Positions 14,461 through 30,381 of a DNA stretch of 64,000 bases are shown piece after piece. A program made the position numbers and the translations under genes. The notes beneath the pieces were generated by a model, which had not been told where the DNA came from, did not search any database, and worked only from the letters and a program-made list of their open reading frames with translations. Origin of the DNA: Taeniopygia guttata (Eukaryota; Chordata; Aves; Passeriformes; Estrildidae). Numbering within the stretch: position 1 is the stretch's first letter; each line of letters opens with the position of its first letter. The stretch is taken from assembly GCF_048771995.1 (NCBI RefSeq), contig NC_133030.1:59304001-59368000 (forward strand), read 5' to 3'.

Positions 14461-17400
14461 GCATAAAACACATCCTACAAGATGAAAAAAACTATTCTAT
14501 GTCAATAATAGTACCCTACCATATAAATAGAGGAACCACACTAAGCCTGAGTCCTTATCTTGCAATTTTCTACTTTTGGGTGCTAAACTCTAAAACAAAG
14601 CTTGGAATGTAGCTTTTATGCACTTCTAAAAAATATGCACTATTTATACATTCCTCAACAGATTCCAGGTAACAATACTCAAATTATCCTTGAAGAAACT
14701 GGAAAGAGAATTCTGGAGATATTAGGAAAGAAAAATAAACAGAGTTTTATTAAAACAGTTGCTCCAATCTTGCACAAAAAATGCTCTCTTGTCATGAAAT
14801 TAAGTTGGATTGGTGTATTTATTACAGTCCCTAATCAGAAGCTGACTTAGTCAAACCAAGGACTGGCAAGTAGAAGGTCTGGTATCACTCAGAAGATGAG
14901 CGACAGCCATTTAATGTGAACTGATCATATTTAAAGGAGCAGATGACACAAACCTCCACCTCTCCCTCATTTCATTCACTTTCAGCTTCTACTGTAAATA
15001 GTCCAAGCCAAATATGAGAAGTGACTGTATTAGGACAAACTCCAAGTCTGGCACTATCAACTTATCTTAAATAAACTGTTTGTCTGTGTTAAGTAAACTA
15101 TTTAACAGAAAAACAACTGTCAGAAAAACTGATGCATATTTTTTAGAAGTGAAAATAAATAGTAGAGGTTTGATCCTGAAAATAATCATCACATGCAGAT
15201 TTTTCACTATTTCTATGGGCTACTTGCACAAGTGAGGCTATTCTGGCACTCAAGCACCTCAAGACCTGAGTGAGTCTTTTAAAACAACAGCCTTGTTAAC
15301 ACAGTTCCTTCATCCACTTTTCTGTTGTACTGCTCTGCATTCCAAACAACTAGGAAATGGGAATTCTAAGTAGAAAATTGATTTTTTGTAATTAGCCATC
15401 ATAAATTCAGTAAATATGGATATCATTCAGTGATTTCACACAGCAGAAGTGTCTATCACTGATACAGATCTGGCACCACCCAGGGCAAAGTCTCTAGAAC
15501 GGACCAGCACAGCAAATATTCACTTGCCTACTTCAGGACATGTCAGATTTAATTGCCCACACCAGATCTGATCTTGTAAGGAAGGAGTCTCTGAAAGCCT
15601 TGAAAATCATTTCAGAAAGCATTCAAAAGGTAAAAAAGCAGTGTTCTTGCAGGGCCACACACAGGGGAGCAATCCAGAGCAGAGATTACAACCCAGTGCA
15701 CCACAGGCTGTGCTGCATTTCCCACCTTCCTTCCCCTGGGCAAAGGCTCCAGTGGCAGCAGGGCAGAGCTGACTGAGGGCAGCAGTGGCATCACCCCTGC
15801 CCCATCCTGGCTGCCTGTGCTTTCAGGGACTGTCCCCAAGCTTGTGCCAACGCTGGCAGTGCCAAGGACACTGCTCCAGAGCTGCACCTCCCAGGAGAGG
15901 CCAGCACAACACCTCCTCTTGGTCCACACCAAGGAGAGAGCACCAAGGACAAGAAGTTCTAAGTCTCACTAAAGGTTGGAAAAAATTGTGGGGCTGCTTC
16001 ACACCCCTGAAACAGTTCAGGATATCCATATAATATGCTCAGCATACTGCTTCCATTTGTGAAGCTGCTAAAAAGTGTTTATAAAAATATATAGGAAAAA
16101 CATCCTGTGGGTGTAATGCTCCAAGTAAATCAATGTAAGGAAATAAGAACTGTCGAAAGAAATCAGGATACAAACATGTGCCATGCAAGTGCAGCTTCCT
16201 CCTGGTACTAAACTAATATTTCTTTTCAAGGAAATTAATAGAAAAAACAAAAAAAATTGCACATTGCCAAGAATGGTATTCATCCCATCCCCTCTGTCTA
16301 CATTACTGTCTGTACTATTACAAAGGCAATACTATGTGTAGCAGAGAATGTTTCTGGTTATTAAATTTTATGTTTCCCTACTCAGTGGCATCACATTCTA
16401 TGTGGCCTTTTTCTGCAATTAACATCCAAAACATAAATTAAATATTTATGTATAAATGTCAATTATGATTATGAGAAACAATAAAAGGACCATAAATTAA
16501 ATAATGCAGATAGAACAATAAAGTATTTTCACATGACCAAAACAATGTTTCAGGGTTAATGCTTTCTTATTCTAATTGAAAATGTAATTATGTACTCATA
16601 GGTGTTATTATTGCATAAAATTTGGTAAACAATACTAGTTTTTCAGCATTATGATTAACTCCCAGTAAGAAAAAGCCAAGCAAGCCTGGTTACTTCTTCC
16701 AGCAGTGCAACATTATTGGATGCTTCATAGGTATCTTCAGTATGAGACCGTCCAGACTGCAGTAGGGTATTTACACAGCTATTCCTACACTGTTTCCATC
16801 TGCTGTAACTAATTATCCATAATACTATATTTTGTTCAGTATTACCAGCTCTCCCACATACCCAAAATATTTTCCCACTATTGTACTTTTTAACCAAGGA
16901 ACTAACCCCAGGCTTCCTAAGATTTTTTTTTAAAAATATAAAATGGAAATACTCCAATATGACACTGGGATAACCACCTTGTTGTTTGAAGGTCATTGCT
17001 TCTGTTTGCTGAGGCTGATTAGAAAAAAAAAATAATGGTCTGAAACAAAACATTTTTACCAAATTACCAAAAGCAGCCAAAAGTCATCAGTGACAACATA
17101 AGGAATTGTAAATTACGTGGGACACGCTGTTCACAAATAAATTGGATTTATGGTTATGTTCAGTTGTTCCTGTTACCTGAAATTAGAATTGGAAGCTCAT
17201 TAAAAATTAATACATTTCAGAGAATGAAGAGGCACAGCATTATATTGATGAAAGCTTCATTAAATTTTCACTGATGGAGCTGCTTCTATATTTATGGAGA
17301 AAGGACACAGTAGAAAGAAGTTGGGACAATTCTCCTTCAAGCAACTTTGCATCTTTCTACTCTCCCTAGAAAACAAATGGATTTTCAAACAAAATGTTGG

Positions 17401-20400
17401 ACTAATTAGGTGTAAGAAAAAGTAACCGTGGTCCATTATATTCAAGGAATAGTCACTTTCAGGTCAGCATTTTTCTTGGATATGTTTGCCAATTATACAA
17501 CTGTTACTACAGAAGAAAGAAAGCAGGAGAGAGAAATCAGGTTTGAATGATCAAGCTGACATAAAATACAGGCTCTGTATTTTATCTGAACTCAATGGCA
17601 CAGTCACTTTTTAGAATACTCACTCTAAAAAAACAGTATGGGAAATGAAGCTTTACCTAGCAAACAGTAAGAGATAACTTCTTGTGCAAGCAGAATTGTA
17701 AATCTATTTATCAAAGTCATACAGTAATGCAGCTTTGTTTTTACTGCAGAGACTGAAGCCAAGAAACAGACAGAAAGGAAACTATAGCCAAGCCCACTAC
17801 TCAACCAAATTTGTCACATTAGCATTGGCAAGTCAGACAATTAAAATCTCCACATGTAACACAGGCTACATGAAAGAAGGCAGAATCAAAAACGCAAAAG
17901 TGAAAATTCAAGCAGTCTGATCCCTCTTGTGGTCGTGCACCACAATATAAATGTATTATATCTCTACATTGTGCTAGCCAGTATCCTTTGGAAAAAAGGC
18001 TTATGCAATCAGGCTGCTACTCAGCTCCTCCCCTCAATACCCATTACCTCGTGTCAACCAAGCCAGGCAGCGGGGTAGAGGCCTGGATGGGATGTTACTC
18101 CTCTAACAACCTGCATGATATATGGCCCAGGCATTACAGGTTTTCCTTACAGTTAACGTCCATGGCCTGCCAGGCACCTCTTTCCAGTTTGTTAGGATCC
18201 CACCTCTTTCAGCCTTTTGGATAGGCAACACTCAGCTAACACACAGAGCCAATGCCAGTTTATCCTCAGACCTTGTTTATTCTACGCTGCTCAAATCCTG
18301 CTTCAACACGTTTTACTGTTTTTCTCCCCCTCTCCAGTTTTCTTTGGCATGCACAGTCAGCATTAAATAACTGACCTTCTCAAAACCACCATGAGGTAGC
18401 ATTATCCCCACATTACCAGATAAGGAAATTAAGCCACTATAATTAATGCTTGAAGCATGCCCAAATTTCACATTCCTGATTTGAGAGTGATTAGCATTAG
18501 TGCTCTATAGGATTTCCTCTGCCCAAAGCCCAGTTGCACAGAGCCTGCCCTTCCACAGGGTCATCCCATGGGTACAGCAGAGCCCCTACAAAACACTGCA
18601 CCCCAGGAACTCTGCCAACTCCACCCCAGGGCTCTGTAAAACAACTCCAACACCCAGGTGCTGCTCCAGCCCAGTGAGGAACACACAGGATCTGAGTGCC
18701 TGCTGCACCCTTCTTCTTCTCCTGGCCAAGACTTTAGTATCCAGGCTTGGCTAATTTCCATTTAGACACCTACAGCCATACACCACAATGCTCCAGCACA
18801 CACACTCATTGCCCTCACCCCTGATTGCCACAGCCATGGCCTCCCCATGCCTTTATCCTCCAAGAACTGCATATCCTGCTACACACTTCTTGAGCTCCAG
18901 TTTTTCCTGAGTTTTCCAAGATTGTCCCAAATTCTTCCCTAGCCTAGTCATCATTCAACTTCTCATGTAGTCAAGTCCCTCTCTCTAAGCAAGTTTCCCT
19001 TGTGATCTTTGCAGTTTCCTTTATGCCATACACTCAGACTGGGAGCCAGCCTCCCCTTTGGATAACTCCAGCATTTCAGTTTCCCCAGAGCCACAAGGTG
19101 CTGCCCAGGCACACCTTCCCTGCAGAACAGAAGGCTCCCTTCCAAAATCTGTCAGCTGGCAGCAAACATTCCCCTCCAGACCCCATGGAATTTGAGCTCC
19201 CTAACTTCATCCCAAGAAACAAATCTCCAAGGGGCCATTTCATTCACACATCCCTGAGATCCTGTCCATGTGAAGGCAGCTAATTCTGCACACACCTCCT
19301 GTATTACCTTTCCCCAAAACCAAGCAGACAAAATAAAAATCAGGGGTTTGTTTGGTAAAATGTTGTTGCAAGAGTAGAAACTAAAAAATTCAAAGAAATG
19401 CAGCACTTCTAGACTAAGCTGAACAGACAAGATTCTCTCCAGCTCCTGAATTCCTCCAAGCCTGCTCAGCTGACGATGTTCAGCAACATCCCATCACTAT
19501 GGCACTGCCCTCAGTACTGTTAACCTCCCTCTCTCCCTTTTCAGAACACAACCATACCCCAAAACTAAAAATAACTTTCCATTTTTTTCCTAAAACAAGG
19601 CTTCTTGGGGGTTTAAAGGCAGCCTCCCATTTCTAGTTCACAGCACATCAGTCACAGGCTTATCAAACTACACAATTGCCACTGACAGTCTTTCCTGACA
19701 CCATCCAGGCTGTGTAAGGACTATTTTTCAGTCTTTTAAAGCCTACAGACACTACTCCGAGAACAATCTGGACTCTTCTGTTTACACAAGGCTATTCATG
19801 TGCTCACAGTAAAGATTACCCTAGCCACTAGTTACACTACAGATTGTTCAGCTCCTAATCCCCACAAAGATTTTTTTTTTTTTTTTTTTACAGATAAACA
19901 CATGACACCCTGCAAGTAAGACAAGTTAAACATTTGTCTGCCTGTACTTGTCTGGGACCAGAGATCTTCCTCCTTAACCCTGGCTCTGAGGGCAGCTCTT
20001 GCAATACATCTAATCCCAGTGCCAGACTTTCCTGCCCAGCTAGACCCAACACTTCCCATTCTGGCTCAGCAGTCTGAAGGTGTCAACACTGGCCAAACCA
20101 CTCCCTTGCCTTTTGCTCTCTAGGAACATCACTCCTCCTTCACCACCCTGGCAGAGACTGGCAGTCTGGCCACACTTCTTGGAACTAACAAAAAACTGAA
20201 GGGTTCAACATTCTTGGGAACTTTCACCTCAACACTCCTTCTTAAGAGGAAACCAACAAAATACATTTCTTCTCACTCTGTCCCATCCCACTGTTTCCCA
20301 ACTCTCAGCAGAGCCACTTATCTTCTCCAAAATGTTAAAGTTGTCATGCTCATGTTAAACCCAGGATTATGCAAATGCTTAGACATAATCTAACCTTAGT

Positions 20401-21578
20401 GACAGCAACTGAGGCAGGACTGTGTGGGCATAGCAAAAATCATTACCTCATGTTTCTCAATTTGAAGCCAAAATATTTATCACACAGATGACTTCCTCAT
20501 TGTTTCTTTGTGACAGAGCCATCTTGTTCTCACTGATCTAAACTTACCTACATTCCACACAAAAAAAAAAAAACCTGCAAGAATTTCCTTATATATTCTC
20601 TCCCCATGCACATTATATTAAAAAAACAACAATATCATTTTCAGAGCATCAAAAAAAATCTTTAGCTGTGAGAAAGTTTAATTTTGTCACGTAGAGCAGC
20701 AGCTCCTGCTAAGATCTTTTCTCAGATCTGGTCTCATCAAAATTAATTCTTGCAAAATATTTTTTAAAAAAGAGAAACCAAGTAAATGTCTTTGCAAAAT
20801 TCAGATCACTGTTAGGACTACTATTTGTGACTTTTACTGCAGCCAGAGTGGTCTGTGTGAGGGAACATACACTGCTCCCTGCATATCATCAAAGCAAGAG
20901 AGGGAACCAGCAACATGAAACTGAAGTGTCCCCAGTGCAAGCTCAGCACAGTGTGCCAGTCTGACTTTCAGGGAATTTTCTTTATTTTCTCACCAGATAT
21001 GAACAGTGGAGCATTCAATTCAACTTCCAAAATGTTGACCTGGCTTTTCTTCAGACTTCACCTTCAGCTGTCCAGGGGGGAGGAACAACCAACCAAAGCC
21101 CCAAACAAAGAGCATGCACACAAATGACACTTCTGGACATTTGCAACAGGGCACTTCTGGATCTGCCCTGCTGTGAATTTACAGTTAGCAAGACACACAT
21201 GCTTTCTAAAATGACTCAGGAATCTATTTGTTTAATTTCATAAATATTAAACCTATGCATATGGCTTATTAACATCTGACAAGTAATGCAACCACATAGA
21301 AGCAAGCCCATTGTCTTTTTTCCTCACAGACCCACAAATTATTGGCTTCCATTAAAATGAAGTAGATGCAATAAAAAGAAAGAGAAAATAAAAACCTGCC
21401 TAATATGAAATTGTTTAAACAGGCCTTGTGTTTGCCTTCTTTTTGGGAAGCACTTGTTTCCACCACAGAGATTTACCACACCTGTGTCAGACCATTTGGG
21501 TGAGCATTCACCCAAACCAGAAGGGGCCAAGGATGTTGGAACACTCCTCAAGCTGGGCACCCAAACCCACTTCCAGGA

Positions 21579-21861
21579 CCACAGAATCACAGAAGGTTTG
21601 GGTTGGAAGGGACCTTAAAGATCATCTCATTCCAATCCCCTGCCACGGGCAGGGACACCTTCCACCAGAACAGATTGCTCAGAGCTCCATCCAGGCTGTT
21701 CTTGAACACTCTCAGGGATGGGGCAGCCACAGCTTCTCTGGCCAACCCATGCCAGAGCCTCACCACCCCCACAGTCAAGAATTTTTTTATAATAACGTAT
21801 CTAAACCTGCTCTCTCTCAGTGTGAAGCCATTCCCCCCTGTCCTGTCACTGCATGCTCTTG
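21579..21861 (-). mobile_element. CR1 LINE fragment, about 280 bp, minus strand
   Basis: On the plus strand it begins with CACAGAATCACAGAAGG, then GGTTGGAAGGGACCTTAAAG, the CAGGGACACCTTCCACC block, GGGGCAGCCACAGCTTCTCT and a CATTCCCCCCTGTCCTGTCA block. This is the complement of the 3' part of CR1, of the kind (J or E type) abundant in neoavian genomes. Similarity stops near 21861, which gives the 5' truncation point. Open frames across it in several phases are chance. Confidence 0.92.
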
Positions 21862-24800
21862 CAATGTCTCCAACCCAGGCTGCAGATTTAAACAGACAAT
21901 TTTCAGAACCAAGGAAAAAGAATTTACTTTTCCATTTACTGACTGGAGAGACAGGATGTAAGCAACAGCTTTCCTTTTGCCAAGGTCACAAGGAGCAGAA
22001 CCATAACTTAAATTTCCAAAAATACTTACAGAGAATGAAGAGTAGAGCTCTGTGAGCTTTGCTAAGCAGACAAGAAGTATTACCAAGATTACCAAGCAGA
22101 CATGGCAATTGATAGCTCAATAGAGAAAAGAGGAAGTTTTCTAAATATGCCAGTTTTAAAACAAAAGAATTAAACTGAGGCATTAACACCATTTCATCGG
22201 AAGTATCAAAACCATGACTCAGAGCCAAATGTAAAAGCAAATATCCACTGTCAAAACTGGATGGCAGAAGGAAATAACCTCTTGGGTATTTCAGCAATGA
22301 TTTAATCACCTCCCATAACTAACTTGTAGAGACTTTGGAAGACTAATGGGATGGAATTGGATCCAAAGAGCATCTAATCCAAATTAATATAACCAGCAAT
22401 AACTCCAAAAAGGCAAAGAAGAAAGATGACCTACATTTTTATTCCCTTAAGAAGTCAGGAAAAAGCTTTCTTTCAGAGGGAATACATCCCACTTAACACA
22501 AAAAAAAAAAATTGCTTCTTCCTCTGAGGAAGCAGACAGGCTTTGATTATGCAATTACTTCAATCAAGCATCAGTTAAAGTCTCATAGCAGATCTGACAA
22601 AAGGAGTAAAAACCTCCCTGATGTGTCTCCCAAGTCACACAGAAGAAACCAAGAGAATTCTCTCTGAGGTGGAAATTATTTGGAATGAAATATATTTACA
22701 TAACTTTCATTACTTATCTCCCCAAAGCAAAGTAGGCATTTTCAGGACCACACCAAGTTTCTGTTCTGGTTGAGATTTTCAACTGCATGTAGTCCCAATC
22801 CACTTTAATCCAACCAAGATTTCATGCTTTTCATACAAGCAAGGATTTACCATCCAGGGATCTAAGCTGAGGTGTGATATGGTAATAACAGCAAAAAAAC
22901 AAGCCTCAGAGAAAAAATACAACACTTGCTCTCCCAGATAAGTCTACTTTTAAGGCACGTAGCTTAACAAAATGGTTAAAAAAATTAAATTAGCGTTGTG
23001 TCACAGGAAAGTGCTTCCTTCCACCCTATTCCTACCTCATTTGTAGATTCCTATAGATGACCTTGCATCCCCTCTGACGTCTGACTAACCATTCACAAGT
23101 CACTTCAACCTGCTAGTTCTGTACAAACAGCATTAACTGACCAAAAAAAGCCAATTTTCTGCCAGATCAGCAAACCAGATCAGCTCCTGCAAGGGTCTGG
23201 TAAGTACCAAAGCCTGGTGGCTCTTTTCCTTGTGACTGCTGCCTGTTCTCAAATCTTGAATCCACACTTCGTGGCTGAACCAGCACACTCACACTTGTTT
23301 GTGCTCCAAAGCCCACACACTTTTTTTGGCCTAAAAATCATATCTGTTACAGCCAACCTTTATGTTTACAAATGACAGCCCTGAATCATTGTCCTTGTAT
23401 ATCTTGCATTCAAGGTATTTTTTTAGGAAAAATGCTTGCCAAATAAAATTTAAATGCATATTTAAGCCCCACTAATTCCCACATGTTCAAATGAAAAGTT
23501 ACAGGTCTGACAGATCTTCACTGCCTACCTCCAGTTTAGACTTCTTCACTCAAATTCACTTGGCTGAAATACAGTTTTATGTTATTTTCCACAGTCTCCA
23601 GGGCTTCCCTCCATCCTAGAAGAAAGGCATTTTGTTGAACCACACTGCAGAGAAGAATGCAGCAGGAAGCCAAGCCATCCTTTCACTTGGAAGGGGTTGA
23701 AACAAGAATATTCCAAACTGTTTTCCAACAAGTCCAGCCCCACACACTGGCATGAGACCCCATTCCCCTGAATTCACCAGGGATGTTCCTATTCCTACCT
23801 CCCAGGGAATTTGACAGCCACAAAACTCCAAAAGCTTCTGACATTACAACAAATAGGCAAATAATGAAACCTCTGTTTCTTCACATTGCAGCCTGTTAAC
23901 ACCACAATTAGAGCTCTCCAAGGATGCACTTCCCCCTTAATGAATCCCTGGAAACACCTAACAGGGTGCAGGGCAGATTAGAGAATCCCCACAACACAAC
24001 TTGGTGAACTGATGTCTCCCCTGAGCAGCACAAAGCTGGGCCGAGAGACAGTAAGCTTTTTCACACTGTGTTCATTTTGAAGTAATATTAACAAATTAAT
24101 GAGAAATAAATACATCTCCCTCTGGGAACAGCAGAAAAAAAAATCCTACATTTAAGTAAGGAGCCCAGAAACCTTTCCATAAGTCTGTCCAAGACAGGAA
24201 AGAGACCAGGAAAGCTTATAATGAAGCAAGTTCATCAACTACCAACTAAGACTGTGGTAGTACATGAACAAACCTGTAACCACCAAACTGGCACTAGCTG
24301 AAACTGAGCTTCCCAGTTTTCTGTGGAGGCTGCTCTGGTCCCTCAGCCCTTTTCTCCCAGAGTTGTCAAGCTTGGAAAAGACACTTTGCCAAGACAGCAC
24401 AACAGCTGGCATGACACTGGAGAAGAAAAGGAGTTTCTTTGCTTTTGCTGGTCTGCAGACACCCACATTTCCTCTCCCTACAAGCCAGGATGGCTCCCAG
24501 GTAGCTGGAGCACCAGGACTGACTCCTAAGGAGGAGTTTTACACACCAGTTTCCTTCCTGCTCCCTATAAAAGGCAGTGGGATAACAAAGGTGAACCAGC
24601 AGTCCCAATTAACCACCTTTTTTACCTAACATTTTTGTGTCTCCTTCTTGGAGACCATATGGTCCAAGTTTACAGCCAAGAATAAATCTCTTTTCCCACT
24701 CCTGTTTGCAGTAACAACCTTAACGTTTTTTTTTAATGCAGGTTTGGGTGGATGTATTTCCTCTCCTCTTTATGTAAGTAAATCAGTGGGATATGCTTAA

Positions 24801-27800
24801 CCTGACTTCTAAAACTCAACACAGGCCATGAAATCCAAGCAGGCAGAGTAAAAGACAATTCATGGTCTCAAGTGAAGCCAGGTGGATTACAACTCCATTG
24901 GCAAGCATGCACCCAGCATCTGCATGCTTAGAAAAGACTCTAGGAATTCTCTGAAAAACCAAAAATTGTCATGCATGCACAACGGATCTTGAATGTAATT
25001 CTTGAGTGAACTTCTAAAAGAAGCCAAAGCCATCAGTGCACCTTAGAAACTAATGCATTATAGTACTTTAATCAAGCATTGCTCCATAATTAGACACACT
25101 TTTCCCTGCACAAAAGTTTTTTAAAGCCAAGTATCTGATGCCTTGAACCTCTGTTATACTTAAGAAAATAAACTTTAAAAGACATTCATTATTCTTGAAC
25201 TAAGCATTTCCTTACTAAGTCCCATCCTAGAACAACTTTTAACTGCTAATTTATCATCCTCCCTCCCAGTGACAAGGAAGATTTATAGTGGAAAAGTCTT
25301 ATTTAACATGACTCTGATGCCAAAAACACATGGTGTTACACTTTTGGCAATGTTGGTCAAGAAGCAATAACCAAGGAAAACAAACTACTAAGAAATAACC
25401 CCTCCAAAAAACCCACTCAGACAATTGTAAGGCTTGGCAAGGTTGTATTGGAACAAACTGCAGTGGAATCCCAACCTGAAGGTTGTTTATAAAAGACCAA
25501 ATGTCCAATTTCATCCTCTTGCAGCCACCTGCCCATCCCTTATCTCCACTGCAGCACTGCTGTGCTTATCAGCACTCTGATCCCACTCTGCCAGGAGCAC
25601 ATTCCAGAGTCCCACTGTCCATGCCAAAGGTGCAGCACGGGGAGAAAGCCACTCTGAATTTTCTAAAAAGGTCCAGCCACGGACAAGGGAAGACACACAA
25701 AGGATGAGGGAGGAGAAATGGTACTGCATGCTGCTGCCAAAATCCAGAACCAATCTGATGGCAGGGTCAAGGTCACAGTAAAAAAAGAGATGGGAAGCCA
25801 GCACAGGGATTTCCACACATAGCATCTACCTCAGATGAGATTTAAACAAACAAAGTGAGGAAGAGGAGAAGAATGAACAGCCAAACCTCCAAAGCACAGG
25901 ATTTCATAGCAAGAAGAACCTTCACTGTAACCATCTGTCAAAAAAGAAAGAAAAAACAGGGCATGTGTTGCCCAATAAGTTCTCAGATATTCTGAGGTGC
26001 TTTTTCTATATAAGAGGTGAGAAGAAAAAAAAGAGAGGGGAAAATAAGCTATTATAAAAGGAATGGCTCTTCTAATTTCATTGTAATCAGAGGGCAAGAA
26101 CCACCTAAGAACATGAAAGTGGAAACAACCTGGCTGACAGAAGACAACTCTCACAGTTCTTCAGAAAGGAAAACAGAGTCACAAAATGAATAAAATTAAT
26201 TCCTGATAAAACCATAAGCTTTCTGAAACCCAGATGAAACAAAGATCTGAAGCTCACTGACAAATCATCTCAGCCAAGTAAAGGCTCTTCAATATTTTTA
26301 AATTCAAGGTATTTTGCACAAGTGCAAATCACATCACTGGAGGTCACTTCATTAAGTGAACAGCACAGTTGACAGAATAGGAAAGCTTTAGGAAAGAAAC
26401 TACCAAGAGGCAGCACTGAAGGTAAAATGAAACTATTCCTTCAGAATGCCTGCAATGCAAGCAAGCGCAGCTGAAGTAGGAGCGCATTAACCCACTCTTC
26501 AGTGAGAGGGAAAATCTCTAACAGATGATGCCAAAGCACTTGGGGCATTTTCTGCATCAATCTCCACTCAGTAAGATGGATTAGCTGCCTAATGTAACTC
26601 ATAGCACAGCAGAAGGAGCAGGAGCCCAGGCTAGAACTGGGAAATGCATTACAGCAACTGCTCCAAACCTCCCGAGCCAGCAAAGCCACGGCTCTGAATT
26701 TTCCATGCAGATTTATCGGCACACTTCAAACAAAAAGCACCACAAAGGCAATGTGCTTCTGCAGACAGCTTAATGAGCTTCCATAAACCCATGGACGTGT
26801 AGTCCATAAACCTGTGGACTATATCCAGGGTTACAGCATTAGGAGCACTTCAAGGTTTTCAAATCTGGTAGTTGTAATATTTACCCTTTGAAAACTGACA
26901 AAAGAAGTTTTGGATCATCTCTGCTCTCTGCATTAAGCTCCAACAACCTAAAGAAGGACTAAAGCACCTGCCACTAAAGAGCAGGAAACAAGTACACAGG
27001 AAAACACATATCAGAGTCAAGCTCACCATCAGATCCTGGTAAGATGCCAAAATAATCTGAGAAAAAAAAAAAAAAAAACTATCTCCTGCATATTTCAGAT
27101 AACAGAACAGATGAGATTCAACACACAATTTCTTAGGAACAAACAGTATCGAAGGAATATAATTTCCTCCAATGACACAGTGACAATATAGGTAGTGAAA
27201 CAGCAACTACAGGCAATATAGTTTTGGTTTAACTGGACTTTTGACACTCTTAAACTGACAGCCATATAATCTAAACAAAAGCAGAACATACTGAAGTACT
27301 CAGAGATGATTAGAAACCCACACCCAGAGATAAGCTATCATTATTTCAGTCTGAGAGAAAATTGGTAGTAAGCCCATTCACATGGCTTTAATCTTTTCAC
27401 ATTCTCCACTGTTACAGAAAGCATCCAGGGGAAGAGTTATTTAGCTATGAACTTACTGCAGGGAACTTCATATTTTGCTCTGCCTCACTTGGATTTCTTA
27501 TAGTGACAAGCAACAATTTCCAATATCTCCCAGACATTCTGTCCACAGACTACACATTGGAAAATATCAGGATGTTAACAGAGAGCAATCTCAGACAGTT
27601 TCAAAGACTTGGATGGAGGGTCTCAGAATCCAGAGTAAACTGAAGCAAGGAAAAGTCACCTGAAGTAACAAATTGTTTAACAGAGCGAAAAGGTAATAAT
27701 AATAATCACCTGTACAACATAACATGGAAAGCAAGCTTGAATTCTGTTCTGCCCAGAGATGTGCTGAATGGTAAAGTGCTAAACAATCTGGGGCTTATGC

Positions 27801-30036
27801 TCAACATAAATCAAATGTATCACTGCAAAAAAAAAAAAAAAAACAAAAGTAATCATCCTGCCTGGATGAAATGCAGGTATGAAAAAAACACAAAATAATT
27901 TTGATTCTGGCTGTTGTACTCGGGACTCAGATGGAACATCATGTTCAGCTCCAGCAAAATGCAAACCAAGTGGAAAAGGATTTAAAAAAACCCAGTGAGA
28001 ATAGGCCCCAAGTGTAACAAAAAAAATTTAAAAATCACTGAAGAGAGGAGACTGAAGCAATGAGATTTCTTCAGATTGAAAAATACCAAAGAGAAAGCCC
28101 TCAAAGTATTGCAGACATTCCTATAAAAGAGAAATAATAAAGAGTTCACAAGTGTGTAAAATTCATGGTAGAGTTCTTACATGCTTCAATTATAGGAAAT
28201 AAATTTAGATTGGAAATTAGGAGTAGCATTTTCAATGGTAACAACTGCTAAATATCAAAATAGATTGAATAAGGATAAATACCCACCAGAAACTTATGTC
28301 AGCTCATTTGCTTTGGGAGCTAATTAAATGTTCCATCCTTGTGACTGAAGTATGGTGAATTTATGAGAACAAGTCAATTACCTCCTTCCATTCTCAAGTG
28401 GTTCATCTGAGCTTCCAGCTTCTAGATGAGTTACTATGGAAATTTATTAACCATTTCTAAGAAACAACTTCCAGCATGAAGGTTTTGTAACACTGTATGG
28501 AAACAATAATAGATATACAACCCTGAGGGAGCTGTTGGAAGGAAAACCCAGAGGAAAAGTGGCACACTTGAACCACATTGCGATGGAGAGTCCTTAATTA
28601 CAACCAAAACAAACCCAGAGATCCCACTCTGCCACAGAGATGCAAACAACAAGAGCTGGGGTGCAGAAACAAGAAGCAAGACAAGAACATCAACCCCAAA
28701 CACGGTGTCAGCAACTGCACCCAGTAAAGCAGAAAACACCATTAATTGTCTCAAGCAAAATTCAGCTACAAAAAAAAGCCCAAAACAACTGAGAAGCAAA
28801 GCAGGAGAGCAAACTGAGACATGCTGTCCTCTGCTGGAAGCGGCTCTGGAGGAGTCTGAAAGCACATGGGGACCACTTTGATCATTCCTTTGATCTTTGG
28901 TGAAGGATGGAGGCATCATTTTAAACCTGCACAGCTTTGCCTAAATGGGGCTGCTGCCTTTTGAACTCCAGCACTGCTGTCACCAAAGGGACACTCCTGA
29001 GGCCACCTCTCCCTCACCACCACACCTTCATGGCAAAAGAAGAGAACAGGAGCAGGGAAGAGAATGAGAAATAACACTTTTTTCCTAAGATAACAAGATA
29101 AATCCTTTCCTGTAACTGACTTTCTTCATCCTGTTCACTTACAACAATGTAACAAGGCAAGCAAAAGCTCACAAGCTGCATCTTTTCAATGTAATTCACA
29201 AGTGGTTTAAAAATACACACATCACAGGAAAGCTGACAAGACAAAAAATAAAAAATATAGAAATGGCTGCTACTGCAGGACTGGACTTGTATGGTGTACA
29301 TCCAGAAAGAATTTAGAGTACAGCCTTTCAAACTTCCACACTAAGGATGGTCTCCAGATCTGAAAGTGAGTGAGTTCGGGCTATTTGTGACTTAAATCAG
29401 CAAGACTATCTGTGACTACAATCAGCAATAGCCAGTGCGGGGCAATACCTAAGGTCTGATTTTCGGGAGATGGGGAAAAAAAGTAATGGATGTTCTTGGG
29501 GGGGCGGGGAAGAGTTACTACTACCATCAGCACAGGTTCGCAAGAGGATTTTCCAACATTTAAACCAGCATCAAACCTTCAGCAAAACACTCTTCATTCA
29601 GAAGAACTAACACACTCCAATAATACAACAAAACACCTTTTTTCTCGAGCACAGCTTTAAACAAGAAATGTTTAAATCGTGGGAAAGGTATTTTTCCCTG
29701 CGTTGCCCGCTCCGCACGCCGAAGCGTGGCAGCCCTGCGGGACAGGAGCGTGTCCCGATCTCAGCCATGTCCCGCGGGTTCCTCCCCGGGAATTCCACTG
29801 CAGAGCCGGCACCGAGGGCAGCCAAACCCACACCGGGCCAATGATCCTCCGGTGGACGAAACGGCGGCAGGAGCGGCCCGGAGCCGCCTGGCGAACGCCG
29901 CCGGGTCTGGCGGAGCCGGTGCCGCCGCCACCCCCGGAGCGGCCGGGGCAGCGACCCCTTCCCCCAGGCCCCGCCGAGCAGCCGGGGTTCCGCAGCCGGG
30001 GTTCCGGACCGCGCCCGCTCCCCCCGGCGCCACTCA

Positions 30037-30327
<291 letters not shown>

Positions 30328-30381
30328 TTAACCAACAAGAGCCACAGAATCAATTACTTGGGGAAAAATCAGCGTGTCAGC

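Noticed and set aside
26783-26822. Short direct/inverted repeat around CCATAAACC
   Set aside because: A 16-base repeat with two mismatches and a 7-base stem is within what chance can give in AT-rich DNA.
28434-28919. 161-codon minus-strand frame with hydrophobic segments
   Set aside because: Hydrophobic residues come from T-rich complement of A-rich sequence; no family recognised and no promoter or splice signals.
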